From: an uncultured Lewinella sp.
Lineage (GTDB): Bacteria > Bacteroidota > Bacteroidia > Chitinophagales > Saprospiraceae
DNA length: 5,060 nt
Direction: 5' to 3'
Assembly: GCA_938021455.1 (NCBI GenBank)
Contig: CALIGP010000065.1
Span: forward strand, 1 to 5,060
How positions within the stretch are numbered: the first letter of the stretch is position 1; every line of letters starts with the position of its first letter. Below are positions 1 to 5,060 of this stretch, piece by piece. Position numbers and translations under genes: made by a program. The notes under the pieces were generated by a model. That model ran no database searches. It was not told the origin of the DNA and saw only the letters and a list, made by a program, of their open reading frames with translations.

Positions 1-324
1 GCACCTGCGCCCGCGCCGCCTTCTACTCCTGCAGTTACGGGGACCAACCTATTTCGCTTCAGCGTTCAGGGTCAGGCACGCAGCGGCTTCGGACTACAAA
101 TTTCAGTGAATAACGAATTTGCTAATGTGCTTAAAGAAGTGGAAAGCCTGGAACGTAAATATCAGGTGCCGGTATTGGTGAACATCAGCAGCATCAATGG
201 CCGAACGGCCTTCAAAATTCTCGCTGGCCCTTACGCTAGCCGAGCCGCCGCTGATACTGCCAAACGTAAAATGGTGAGCCAGGGCGCCCGGGAACCCTGG
301 TTACGACCGTTGAATACTTTGTAG
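1..324 (+). CDS. SPOR-domain cell-wall protein, C-terminal part (5' end outside window)
   Basis: The frame is open from the first base and ends at TAG 322-324, giving 107 C-terminal residues. Residues 1-12 are an Ala/Pro-rich linker (APAPAPPSTPA). Residues about 30-105 read as a SPOR domain, with a GFGLQI first strand, an amphipathic helix (NVLKEVESLERKY), the strand VPVLVNISS, then RTAFKILAGPYASRAAADTAKRKM. The xKILAGPY-SRxxAxxxKxxM pattern is the family's most recognisable part. SPOR domains bind glycan strands lacking stem peptides at division or remodelling sites, so the protein probably acts in the periplasm. In Bacteroidota this kind of tail often follows a LysM or RlpA-like (lytic transglycosylase) module, but that part is not visible, so enzyme activity is only a guess. 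A GTG-started shorter reading from base 106 is possible, but it would cut off the start of the domain. Confidence 0.8.
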   Translation, partial: APAPAPPSTPAVTGTNLFRFSVQGQARSGFGLQISVNNEFANVLKEVESLERKYQVPVLVNISSINGRTAFKILAGPYASRAAADTAKRKMVSQGAREPWLRPLNTL

Positions 325-383
325 TTCCTGTAACGATCGCATTTCATTCGGCATAAAGAGGCAAACAACCCAATATAACCGAT

Positions 384-707
384 ATGAAAAATCTGTTCCT
401 CTTTGTAGCCACTGCTCTTTTATTCACCCTAAGCTCCGGATGTGTAAAAAGCATTATCGACCTGGATAGCTGTGATGCCACGCTGTTTAGCGATGATATT
501 AACCCAAAACTAACGGCTTATCAAGAGGCGCTCTCTGCCTATTCTGATGAGCCAACTCAGGCTAATTGCGCCGCCTATAAAGCGGCTGGCCAGGAATGGC
601 TGGATGCCATCAGAAGCTACGAAGACTGTACCTTACTCTATACCGCCAGCTGGCGGGAAGCCGTAGACGAGGCGAAGGCGGAGCTAGACGCGGAGCCCTG
701 TAATTAA
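384..707 (+). CDS. Small Cys-rich lipoprotein of unknown function
   Basis: This is a 107-aa protein with a type II signal peptide. It has a Lys at position 3, a hydrophobic stretch at 4-16, and a lipobox-like LSSGC ending at Cys20, the predicted lipidated residue. The mature chain has four more cysteines (30, 62, 82, 106), enough for two disulfides in the periplasm. The rest looks alpha-helical and is rich in Ala, Tyr and acidic residues. Its core (AYQEALSAYSDEPTQANCAAYKAAGQEWLDAI, residues 45-76) has a PT-x-x-NC-x-AYK-x-A pattern that I associate with small Bacteroidota lipoproteins, but I know no function for it. The ATG is preceded by an A-rich stretch and no Shine-Dalgarno, as is usual in this phylum. 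It starts 59 bp after the SPOR gene and may be transcribed with it. I am confident that it is a lipoprotein gene; its role is unknown. Confidence 0.75.
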   Translation: MKNLFLFVATALLFTLSSGCVKSIIDLDSCDATLFSDDINPKLTAYQEALSAYSDEPTQANCAAYKAAGQEWLDAIRSYEDCTLLYTASWREAVDEAKAELDAEPCN

Positions 708-743
708 GCGGCATACGAGGCGGCGCATACGCAGGTGCAATGG

Positions 744-752
744 TGGTTGGAA
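744..752. repeat. Left 9-bp direct repeat (probable target-site duplication)
   Basis: TGGTTGGAA lies directly outside the left inverted repeat of the 753-920 element. An identical copy lies directly outside the right end. A perfect repeat placed exactly at both ends is what a transposition event leaves. Confidence 0.7.
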
Positions 753-920
753 GTGTGTACCAAATGCACAATCAAGTACCAGATAAACCTTCTTTGATAA
801 TAGTTTCAGCATTCAGCAGACAGCTTTCAGGGCAGTGCAACCTGAATGCTGTCCGCTGAATGCTCGTTAGGGAGTTGGTATAGTTTTAATCAGCTCGTTT
901 GTGCATCTCGTGATACACAC
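753..920. mobile_element. MITE-like non-autonomous element, 168 bp
   Basis: The left end (753-776) begins GTGTGTACCAAATGCACAA. The reverse complement of the right end (894-920) begins GTGTGTATCACGAGATGCAC and continues AAACGAG. Allowing one 3-nt gap, 20 of 24 aligned positions agree. Identical 9-bp direct repeats abut both ends. A 24-bp-arm stem-loop (808-864) has its midpoint at 836, the same as the element's own midpoint (836.5). The element holds no usable reading frame, so it would need a transposase encoded elsewhere; duplications of about 9 bp occur in several IS families, so I assign none. Removing the element plus one repeat leaves an ordinary spacer of about 108 bp between the lipoprotein gene and the M61 gene. 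The flanking 708-743 and 930-992 show nothing I can name. The element could alter M61 expression, but I see no convincing promoter in it. Confidence 0.65.
808..864. repeat. Long stem-loop at the centre of the MITE-like element
   Basis: The left arm 808-831 (AGCATTCAGCAGACAGCTTT, then CAGG) pairs with 841-864 (CCTGAATGCTGTCCGCTGAA, then TGCT) at 22 of 24 positions, around a 9-nt loop (832-840, GCAGTGCAA). Each arm is itself two copies of one 9-mer. The right arm has CTGAATGCT at 842-850 and 856-864. The left arm has AGCATTCAG at 808-816 and the variant AGCTTTCAG at 822-830. No T-run follows, so it is a poor intrinsic terminator. It could be a structural core of the element or a separate REP-like palindrome. 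Confidence 0.8.
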
Positions 921-929
921 TGGTTGGAA
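921..929. repeat. Right 9-bp direct repeat (probable target-site duplication)
   Basis: This is the second perfect copy of TGGTTGGAA, immediately outside the right inverted repeat. It pairs with the copy at 744-752. Confidence 0.7.
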
Positions 930-992
930 GCCAAGGCATAGTGACTTCCCCTCATTGCTTACCTTCGCCTTCCGGATCAACCCATTGCCCGT

Positions 993-2819
993 ATGCGCCT
1001 TCTTCTTGCCCTTTGTCTCTCCTTATGCCTCACGACTCTTGACGCCCAGCTTGAATGGGTAGCAGATCACCCCGGCACCATCACTTACACCCTTGACCTG
1101 AGTAAGGTGCAACAGCACGAGCTCCGCATTGCGGTCGAGTTTCCGGCCGTGAAGCCAGGCGTGTTTACGGTAAAAATGCCGCAGTCGAGCCCCGGCCGCT
1201 ACGCCGTACACAACTTTGCCAAGAACGTTTACAACTTGTCCGCTTTTGATTCCGAAGGCTCCGTGCTTAACCTCAGTCAGGAAGACCTGACAGAATGGGC
1301 GATCACGGGCCACGACGGTTTCGTCCGGCTGGAGTACACGCTCTTCGCTAATGGTGGAGACGGAACCTATTCCGGTATCGATGACCGTAAGCTGCACCTC
1401 AACATGCCCGCCAGCTTCCTGTACGGCGAGCAACTTAATGACCGGCCGGTTATGCTCCAAATCGAAGCGGGGCAACGACCGGAATGGACGGTGGCTACCC
1501 AGTTGGTGGACCTTGGGCAGCGCCGCTTCGCAGCGCCGAACTACTACTATTTCTTCGACTCGCCCACCATTGTTGGCGACATCATGCGCGATAACTTTAC
1601 CGTAGAAAACCCCGACGGTAAGCAGCAAATTATCGAGGTCGCCATGATGCACGAAGGAACGCAGCAAGAATTTGATGACTATCTGACCTGGACGAAAGAC
1701 ATCGTGCTCGCCCAGCAAAAAGTCTACGGCGAGCTGCCAGACTTCGATTACGGTAAGTACACCTTTCTGTGTAGCTATAATCCCTGGATCGGAGGCGACG
1801 GTATGGAGCACCGTAACTCGACCATTTGCTCAGCACCCGTTGGTCTGGAAAAATTTGCGGACCGCCTGATCGGCACCGTCAGTCACGAGTTTTTCCATTG
1901 CTGGAATGTAGAACGCATCCGGCCCGCCAGCCTCGAGCCCTTTAGCTTTGACCACGCCAATATGAGTGGCGAACTTTGGTTTGCCGAAGGCTTTACGAGT
2001 TACTACGACGATCTGTCGCTGGTACGTGCCGGGGTAATGAGCCTCGAAGACTATGCTAAGGGCCTGACCGGCCAACTAAACTATGTGTTGCTGCGCCCGG
2101 GAAGAGGTTACCGGAGTCCGGTCGAAATGAGCCAACAAGCTCCCTTCGTGGATGCCGCAACGGCAAATGACCCGGATAACTTCTCGAATACTTTCGTGAG
2201 CTACTACCCTTACGGCGCAACGGTTGCGCTGGCCCTCGACCTGACCCTGCGCGAACGGGGTCACAACCTGGACGAGATGATGAAGCTCATCTGGGAGCGC
2301 TACGGGAAAACGGAGATCCCCTATCACATCCGTGATCTGCAACTGGCCCTCGGCGAGGTCGTAGGCGATCAGCAGTGGGCCGAAGATTGGTTTGCCGATC
2401 ATGTGTACCGCAGCGAATTGCCGGATATCGGTGCACTACTGGACAACTATGGCCTGCAGCTGACGCAAGAAGAACCCGACTCGGTTGGTTTTCTTGGTTT
2501 GCGCCTGCGGGAAAATGACGGTGTGGTTTCCGTGCGCGGAGGCATCGCCGAGAACAACCCACTCTACGCTGCCGGGCTCGATGAGGATAGCGAAATCCTA
2601 AGCCTCAACGGACAGCCAGTGACCTCCACTGAAAATTGGGATAAACTGACCGCTGAACTGAAAATCGGGCAATTCTACGAAGTGACCTTTAAGCAGTTGG
2701 GGCAGGAAAAGACGGGCCGTTTTCAGGCGGCTTCCAGCCCGGCCCTGATACTCTCCGTAGAAGAAAAGCCTAAGGGAAAAGCCCGTAAGGCGCGGAAGGC
2801 CTGGTTTTGGACGGAGTAG
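993..2819 (+). CDS. Secreted M61-family metallopeptidase with C-terminal PDZ domain
   Basis: This 608-aa protein is complete for the family. It is a predicted zinc aminopeptidase/endopeptidase of the glycyl-aminopeptidase type. A Sec signal peptide covers residues 1-18 (LTTLDA before Gln19), so it acts in the periplasm or outside. The N-terminal beta domain (about 20-180) carries the family signature SPGRY (66-70), followed by FAKNVY. The catalytic domain has GGDGMEH (267-273), the equivalent of the exopeptidase motif of M1-like enzymes. The zinc site is HEFFH (298-302) followed by WNVERIRP, and the third ligand is Glu332 in WFAEGFTSYY. All catalytic residues are present, so it should be active. 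A PDZ domain spans about 499-580 (FLGLRL, then ILSLNGQPV), and the tail is basic (KPKGKARKARK). The ATG precedes the signal peptide and has no Shine-Dalgarno. A MITE-like element ends 72 bp upstream. The physiological substrate is unknown. Confidence 0.93.
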   Translation: MRLLLALCLSLCLTTLDAQLEWVADHPGTITYTLDLSKVQQHELRIAVEFPAVKPGVFTVKMPQSSPGRYAVHNFAKNVYNLSAFDSEGSVLNLSQEDLTEWAITGHDGFVRLEYTLFANGGDGTYSGIDDRKLHLNMPASFLYGEQLNDRPVMLQIEAGQRPEWTVATQLVDLGQRRFAAPNYYYFFDSPTIVGDIMRDNFTVENPDGKQQIIEVAMMHEGTQQEFDDYLTWTKDIVLAQQKVYGELPDFDYGKYTFLCSYNPWIGGDGMEHRNSTICSAPVGLEKFADRLIGTVSHEFFHCWNVERIRPASLEPFSFDHANMSGELWFAEGFTSYYDDLSLVRAGVMSLEDYAKGLTGQLNYVLLRPGRGYRSPVEMSQQAPFVDAATANDPDNFSNTFVSYYPYGATVALALDLTLRERGHNLDEMMKLIWERYGKTEIPYHIRDLQLALGEVVGDQQWAEDWFADHVYRSELPDIGALLDNYGLQLTQEEPDSVGFLGLRLRENDGVVSVRGGIAENNPLYAAGLDEDSEILSLNGQPVTSTENWDKLTAELKIGQFYEVTFKQLGQEKTGRFQAASSPALILSVEEKPKGKARKARKAWFWTE

Positions 2820-2821
2820 GA

Positions 2822-2995
2822 TTGGTCTTTTAGTTCGTTGGTCTTTGGGGACTACCGCATTTGGGAGGTGTTTCAGGTGAAAGTATCCTGAAGCCTGCTG
2901 TAATTTGAGCTCCCTCACCCCAGCTGCGCAGCAGCGTGCCTTAAACCAGTGGCAGCCCACCACGCATTAGCAGCGAAGCTAAAAGGCCAACGAAC
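2822..2995. repeat. Repeat-rich convergent spacer with inverted repeat
   Basis: The spacer between the converging M61 and DUF4177-like genes holds an inverted repeat. GTTCGTTGGTCTTT (2833-2846) matches the reverse complement of 2982-2995 at 13 of 14 positions, with 135 nt between the arms. A second partial copy, TTGGTCTTTTAG (2822-2833), also matches the right arm in inverted orientation at 11 of 12. Inside are small stems: TTCAGG (2872-2877) with CCTGAA (2887-2892) around 9 nt, and TTAGC (2967-2971) with GCTAA (2978-2982) around 6 nt. Neither is followed by a clear T-run, so a terminator role for either gene is possible but unproven. I see no flanking target duplication. It may be decayed intergenic repeat DNA. 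Confidence 0.5.
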
Positions 2996-3002
2996 CAACA
3001 TA

Positions 3003-3221
3003 CTAGATAAGGTCGCTACGATAGGATTCCTCCCGGCGGAAAGTGAGCAGTACACCGCTGGTTTTACCGTGATCCCACATGTTGGTAGCCAGCGAGGTGG
3101 CGGAGACGAACTCCCAGCCGTTTTTGGCAGAATCGTTAATGATTTTATCGAATGCTGCTGTGTCGGTAGCGCTCCGGAATTTAGTGGAGTAGATGAGAGA
3201 TTTGTGTTCGTAGTTGGGCAT
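3003..3221 (-). CDS. DUF4177-like small protein
   Basis: This is a 72-aa cytosolic protein without a signal peptide or membrane segment. It opens MPNYEHKSLIYSTKF, a beta strand. A helix follows (TAAFDKIINDSAKNGWEFVSA, residues 21-41) with the NGWEfVS motif (34-40), and it ends in a strand with LLTFRR (58-63). This strand-helix-GWE-strand pattern is that of the DUF4177 family, whose function is unknown. The frame stays open upstream to a Met at 3470, but that extension is basic and low-complexity-like and overlaps the 3' end of the kinase gene. I therefore chose the Met at 3221, right before the conserved N-terminal strand. It lies 182 bp downstream of the kinase gene on the same strand, and I saw no convincing promoter in that gap, so co-transcription is possible. 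The family call is moderately sure; the role is unknown. Confidence 0.7.
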   Translation of the reverse strand: MPNYEHKSLIYSTKFRSATDTAAFDKIINDSAKNGWEFVSATSLATNMWDHGKTSGVLLTFRREESYRSDLI

Positions 3222-3403
3222 GGAGAAGTGTATTTGACGACAAGATAGGTTGGTGGTGAGTAGAGAGAAAAGGATTCGATGAAGGCAAAGAGAAAGTCGA
3301 CGATGGAGATATGGCCCTGTTCGGAAGTTACTCATGTGGGCGCCGCAGCGCAGGTGCAAAGAGAAGAACTTTAATAGGCAAGGGACGCTTATGTTACACT
3401 GCA

Positions 3404-4384
3404 CTAGGGTATAACCACTAACAGGCGCCCTTCCAGTAAGCAGGCTATTACTTGCCCGTGCCCCAGCCACTCCCCATCCGCCTCCAGTTCCAGCTTATCC
3501 TTAAGTGGGGTAATGCTTACGGAGGTAGTTGTCGTCAAAGTAACCCCCTTCACCTTCCCGATGGAGCCCGCGTAAAACCGCCAGGATTCGGCGATGATTC
3601 TCCAGACCGACAGCCGCCTGGCGAAGGTGAGCGCCAGCGTCTTCGCCGTCGGATCCGCCTGGGGCACCAGCCGCATGCCGCCGCCGCTGTAGCGACCGAT
3701 GCCGAGATTAATGGTGTGTACGGGACCTTCCCAAACCTGATCGTCGTAGGCGATCCGCACGGTCGGGGCCACAAAGTCCCGTAAGAAAAGGAGTGTCAAT
3801 ACGGGATAGATGAACCGATGCTTAATGGGGCTTTTCTCCGCGCGGCGGAGAACCTCCGCGTCGTAGGCCATACCCGCAACGTTGAGAAAGTGAGTAGTCG
3901 TGGACCTCGAAGCGTCCCGTAGCGCAGCGGAGGGTCCTTCGAGCGTCCTGGACCGCCCAGCCCTTGACGGAGCCGCTTGGTAAATAAGCACCCCCACGCC
4001 GTGCTGGATAGTTTTTTGGGCTTTGAGCATGGTGATCCAGTCTTTTAGTTGCCGGGGCGTGTTCAACGTCCGGACCCAGTCGTTGCCGGAGCCCAGGGGT
4101 AGGGGAGCGTAGGTGACCTGCCCCAGCCCGTTAGCAGCAACGATGCCATTGAGAATATGGTGATGGGTGCCATCTCCACCTACGCCCACGAGGTGAGTAT
4201 TGCCTGACCGAACGGCAGCTTCGGCGAGGGCGGAAAGCCCGGTCTCAGTCGTGCTTTCCGCCCAGCTCATGCCAGGTAATGCGGCTTGTAAGCGAGGCAG
4301 TATTTTTTGCCATCGCCGCCGGGCTCGTCCCCGGCCAGCGGCGGGGTTAAGGAGGAAGTGCCATTGGGGGGAAGGTGCGTCCAT
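3404..4384 (-). CDS. Diacylglycerol/lipid kinase, YegS-DgkB-like
   Basis: This 326-aa cytosolic or membrane-associated kinase is predicted to transfer ATP phosphate to diacylglycerol or a related lipid. In order it shows FLLNPAAGRGRA (10-21), the nucleotide-binding GGDGT (69-73), PLGSGNDWVRTL (96-107), NVAGMAYDAEV (168-178), the YSGGGMRLVPQAD loop (232-244), and the C-terminal ELEADGEWLG (299-308) with the family DGE. Where relatives usually have GGDGTxNEVxNG, it has HHH at 74-76, so the usual Glu is His. Residues 146-161 look like a 16-aa insert derived from a palindromic repeat between two conserved blocks, which helps explain a length slightly above the usual 290-310. The frame reaches a Met at 4453, but family similarity starts just after the Met at 4384 and a promoter-like TAAATTTT sits between, so I chose 4384. 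The exact lipid substrate cannot be told. Confidence 0.87.
   Translation of the reverse strand: MDAPSPQWHFLLNPAAGRGRARRRWQKILPRLQAALPGMSWAESTTETGLSALAEAAVRSGNTHLVGVGGDGTHHHILNGIVAANGLGQVTYAPLPLGSGNDWVRTLNTPRQLKDWITMLKAQKTIQHGVGVLIYQAAPSRAGRSRTLEGPSAALRDASRSTTTHFLNVAGMAYDAEVLRRAEKSPIKHRFIYPVLTLLFLRDFVAPTVRIAYDDQVWEGPVHTINLGIGRYSGGGMRLVPQADPTAKTLALTFARRLSVWRIIAESWRFYAGSIGKVKGVTLTTTTSVSITPLKDKLELEADGEWLGHGQVIACLLEGRLLVVIP
3901..3954. repeat. In-frame palindromic insertion within the lipid kinase gene
   Basis: TGGACC occurs at 3901-3906 and again at 3949-3954, an offset of 48 nt or exactly 16 codons. Between them is an imperfect hairpin. GGAC (3902-3905) pairs with GTCC (3945-3948), and CTCGAAG (3906-3912) pairs with CTTCGAG (3937-3943) with one bulged base. 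Weaker pairs follow inward, around a GC-rich centre, TAGCGCAGCG (3920-3929). Removing one 48-nt unit joins GRS directly to TTTHFLNVAG in frame. The encoded stretch RTLEGPSAALRDASRS sits in a variable loop between conserved blocks. This resembles REP-type or protein-coding palindromic elements known from some bacteria; whether it is a repeat family here cannot be judged from one copy. Confidence 0.5.
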
Positions 4385-4416
4385 GGTAGTATAGTTGACT
4401 CGGTCACCAGAGGTGA

Positions 4417-4424
4417 AAAATTTA
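4417..4424 (-). promoter_or_regulatory. Possible -7 promoter element of the lipid kinase gene
   Basis: Read on the minus strand this is TAAATTTT, matching the Bacteroidota -7 consensus TAnnTTTG at all but the last base. It lies about 32 bp upstream of the chosen kinase start. I could not find a matching TTTG at the -33 position, so the call is weak. Confidence 0.25.
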
Positions 4425-4450
4425 TAACGCAGTCTGCCGCCGAAGCGGGC

Positions 4451-4534
4451 CACTCGGGCACTTCAGGTCAGGATCGGAGCGAATTAGATAATTGGCTGGT
4501 TATGATTTCAAAAATCGCCCGAAGTGCCCTAGTG
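4451..4534. repeat. Spaced inverted repeat between divergent genes
   Basis: CACTCGGGCACTTCAGG (4451-4467) matches the reverse complement of 4518-4534 at 15 of 17 positions, including an uninterrupted 9-bp core GGGCACTTC. The arms are 50 nt apart. TTTATAA also recurs in inverted form outside the arms, at 4421-4427 and 4537-4543, at unequal distances. The repeat fills part of the 288-bp region between the kinase and ABC genes. It could be an operator pair serving both genes or a decayed palindromic element. No target-site duplication is seen. Between this repeat and 4628 I see nothing else. Confidence 0.5.
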
Positions 4535-4628
4535 TATTATAAAGGTCGAGTTTTAGCAGCAATTCGTCGGGAGAAAGCTGTGCTTCCCTTTTATTTTCGG
4601 ACATTCGGCGAAGTAATGAATTCGTGAC

Positions 4629-4662
4629 GGCTATTTTAAGTAGCCTTCACCGTTTTTTGAAG
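4629..4662 (+). promoter_or_regulatory. Small stem-loops in the ABC gene leader
   Basis: GGCTA (4629-4633) can pair with TAGCC (4641-4645) around a 7-nt loop. CTTCA (4645-4649) can pair with TGAAG (4658-4662) around a T-rich loop. The second stem ends 10 nt before the ATG. Stems this short can arise by chance, and no regulatory role is shown. Confidence 0.2.
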
Positions 4663-4672
4663 ACTGGCCAAC

Positions 4673-5060
4673 ATGAGTACACCTCCCATCATTGAAGTTA
4701 AAGACGTCCGCAAAGCGTACGGAGAAAAAGTCGCCGTTGACGACGTAACCTTCGCCATGCCGCCCGATGCCATCCTCGGGATGCTGGGGCCAAACGGTGC
4801 GGGTAAGACCTCCCTCATCCGGATGATCACCACGATCACGGCTCCGGATGCCGGACAAATTTTCTTTCAGGGCGAACCGCTCAGCGGTTACCACCCGACG
4901 CAGATCGGGTACCTGCCCGAAGAGCGCGGCCTCTACAAGAAAATGTACGTCGGAGAGCAACTCCTCTACCTGGCCCGCCTGAAGGGACTAAGCAAAAAAG
5001 AAGCCGAGGAAAGAGCTCGGGAATGGTTGGGGAAGTTCAACCTGGAAGATCAGTGGTCGA
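4673..5060 (+). CDS. ABC transporter ATP-binding protein, NatA-like (3' end outside window)
   Basis: The first 129 residues of an ABC ATPase are present. They include an A-loop aromatic (Tyr16 in VRKAYGEKVAVDDV), Walker A GPNGAGKTS (39-47), and IRMITTITAPDAGQIFFQG (49-67). The Q-loop region is IGYLPEERGLYKKM (78-91). There the usual Gln is Glu, and the YLPEERGLY form is typical of the NatA/DUF4162 branch of ABC-2 exporters. The signature motif, Walker B and H-loop lie beyond the edge. By family knowledge the partner permease, NatB-like with six or so membrane segments, should lie just downstream, but I cannot see it. The substrate is unknown; sodium or drug export are common annotations. The start is well fixed, because a TGA in the same frame (4658-4660) lies 12 bp upstream of the ATG. 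The gene diverges from the lipid kinase. Confidence 0.93.
   Translation, partial: MSTPPIIEVKDVRKAYGEKVAVDDVTFAMPPDAILGMLGPNGAGKTSLIRMITTITAPDAGQIFFQGEPLSGYHPTQIGYLPEERGLYKKMYVGEQLLYLARLKGLSKKEAEERAREWLGKFNLEDQWS

Noticed and set aside
881..888. TAGTTTTA as a promoter for the M61 gene within the MITE-like element
   Set aside because: It matches most of the TAnnTTTG consensus, but no -33 TTTG lies at the right spacing and it is over 100 bp from the start codon.
1023..1811. 262-aa open frame on the minus strand
   Set aside because: It lies fully antisense to the M61 gene, whose motifs and signal peptide prove the + frame. The protein has no recognisable domain. Long antisense frames are common in GC-rich genes.
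2923..2932. GCTGCGCAGC palindrome
   Set aside because: Ten bases with no loop and no flanking structure; it is expected by chance in GC-rich DNA.
2949..3248. 99-aa open frame on the + strand
   Set aside because: It is antisense to the DUF4177-like gene and starts inside the repeat spacer. It shows no family motif, while the minus-strand frame shows the GWE pattern.
3222..3470. N-terminal extension of the DUF4177-like protein to Met at 3470
   Set aside because: The extension would overlap the kinase 3' end, has unlikely composition, and lies outside the family domain.
3834..3852. Perfect 8-bp hairpin TTCTCCGC / GCGGAGAA with a 3-nt loop
   Set aside because: It falls inside conserved kinase coding sequence (LRRAEKS) and is explained by GC-rich Arg/Glu codons. 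There is no sign of insertion.
4385..4453. 23-residue N-terminal extension of the lipid kinase
   Set aside because: Kinase similarity begins after the Met at 4384. The extension overlaps the promoter-like TAAATTTT and the start of the inverted repeat.

Overview
The window looks like chromosomal DNA of a Bacteroidota bacterium, most likely a marine or environmental Saprospiria/Lewinella-type organism. I infer this from protein style alone: an M61 peptidase with a HEFFHCWN signature, an ABC ATPase with YLPEERGLY in place of a normal Q-loop, a Cys-rich mini-lipoprotein, moderately high GC, and translation starts without a Shine-Dalgarno. No rRNA, tRNA or CRISPR array is visible.

Layout. (1) 1-324 (+): C-terminal part of a SPOR-domain cell-wall protein, 5' end outside the window. 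(2) 384-707 (+): a 107-aa Cys-rich lipoprotein of unknown function. (3) 708-992: intergenic DNA almost filled by a 168-bp element (753-920). It has imperfect terminal inverted repeats, a 24-bp-arm stem-loop at its exact centre, and perfect 9-bp flanking direct repeats. It reads as a MITE-like non-autonomous transposon inserted just upstream of the next gene. (4) 993-2819 (+): a complete secreted M61 metallopeptidase with a C-terminal PDZ domain. (5) 2820-3002: a repeat-rich spacer between converging genes. (6) 3003-3221 (-): a 72-aa DUF4177-like protein. (7) 3404-4384 (-): a YegS/DgkB-type lipid kinase whose reading frame carries an apparent 16-codon palindromic insertion. (8) 4385-4672: a divergent intergenic region with a spaced inverted repeat. 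(9) 4673-5060 (+): start of a NatA-like ABC transporter ATPase that runs off the right edge.

The genes do not form one obvious pathway. The left three are cell-envelope or exported proteins on the + strand. The two minus-strand genes may be co-transcribed, with a 182-bp gap. The ABC ATPase diverges from them and probably begins its own export operon. The most notable content is small repeats: the MITE-like element, the in-frame palindrome in the kinase, and two further inverted-repeat spacers. Together they suggest a genome rich in short palindromic or mobile sequences. I saw no defence system or clearly new multi-gene system.
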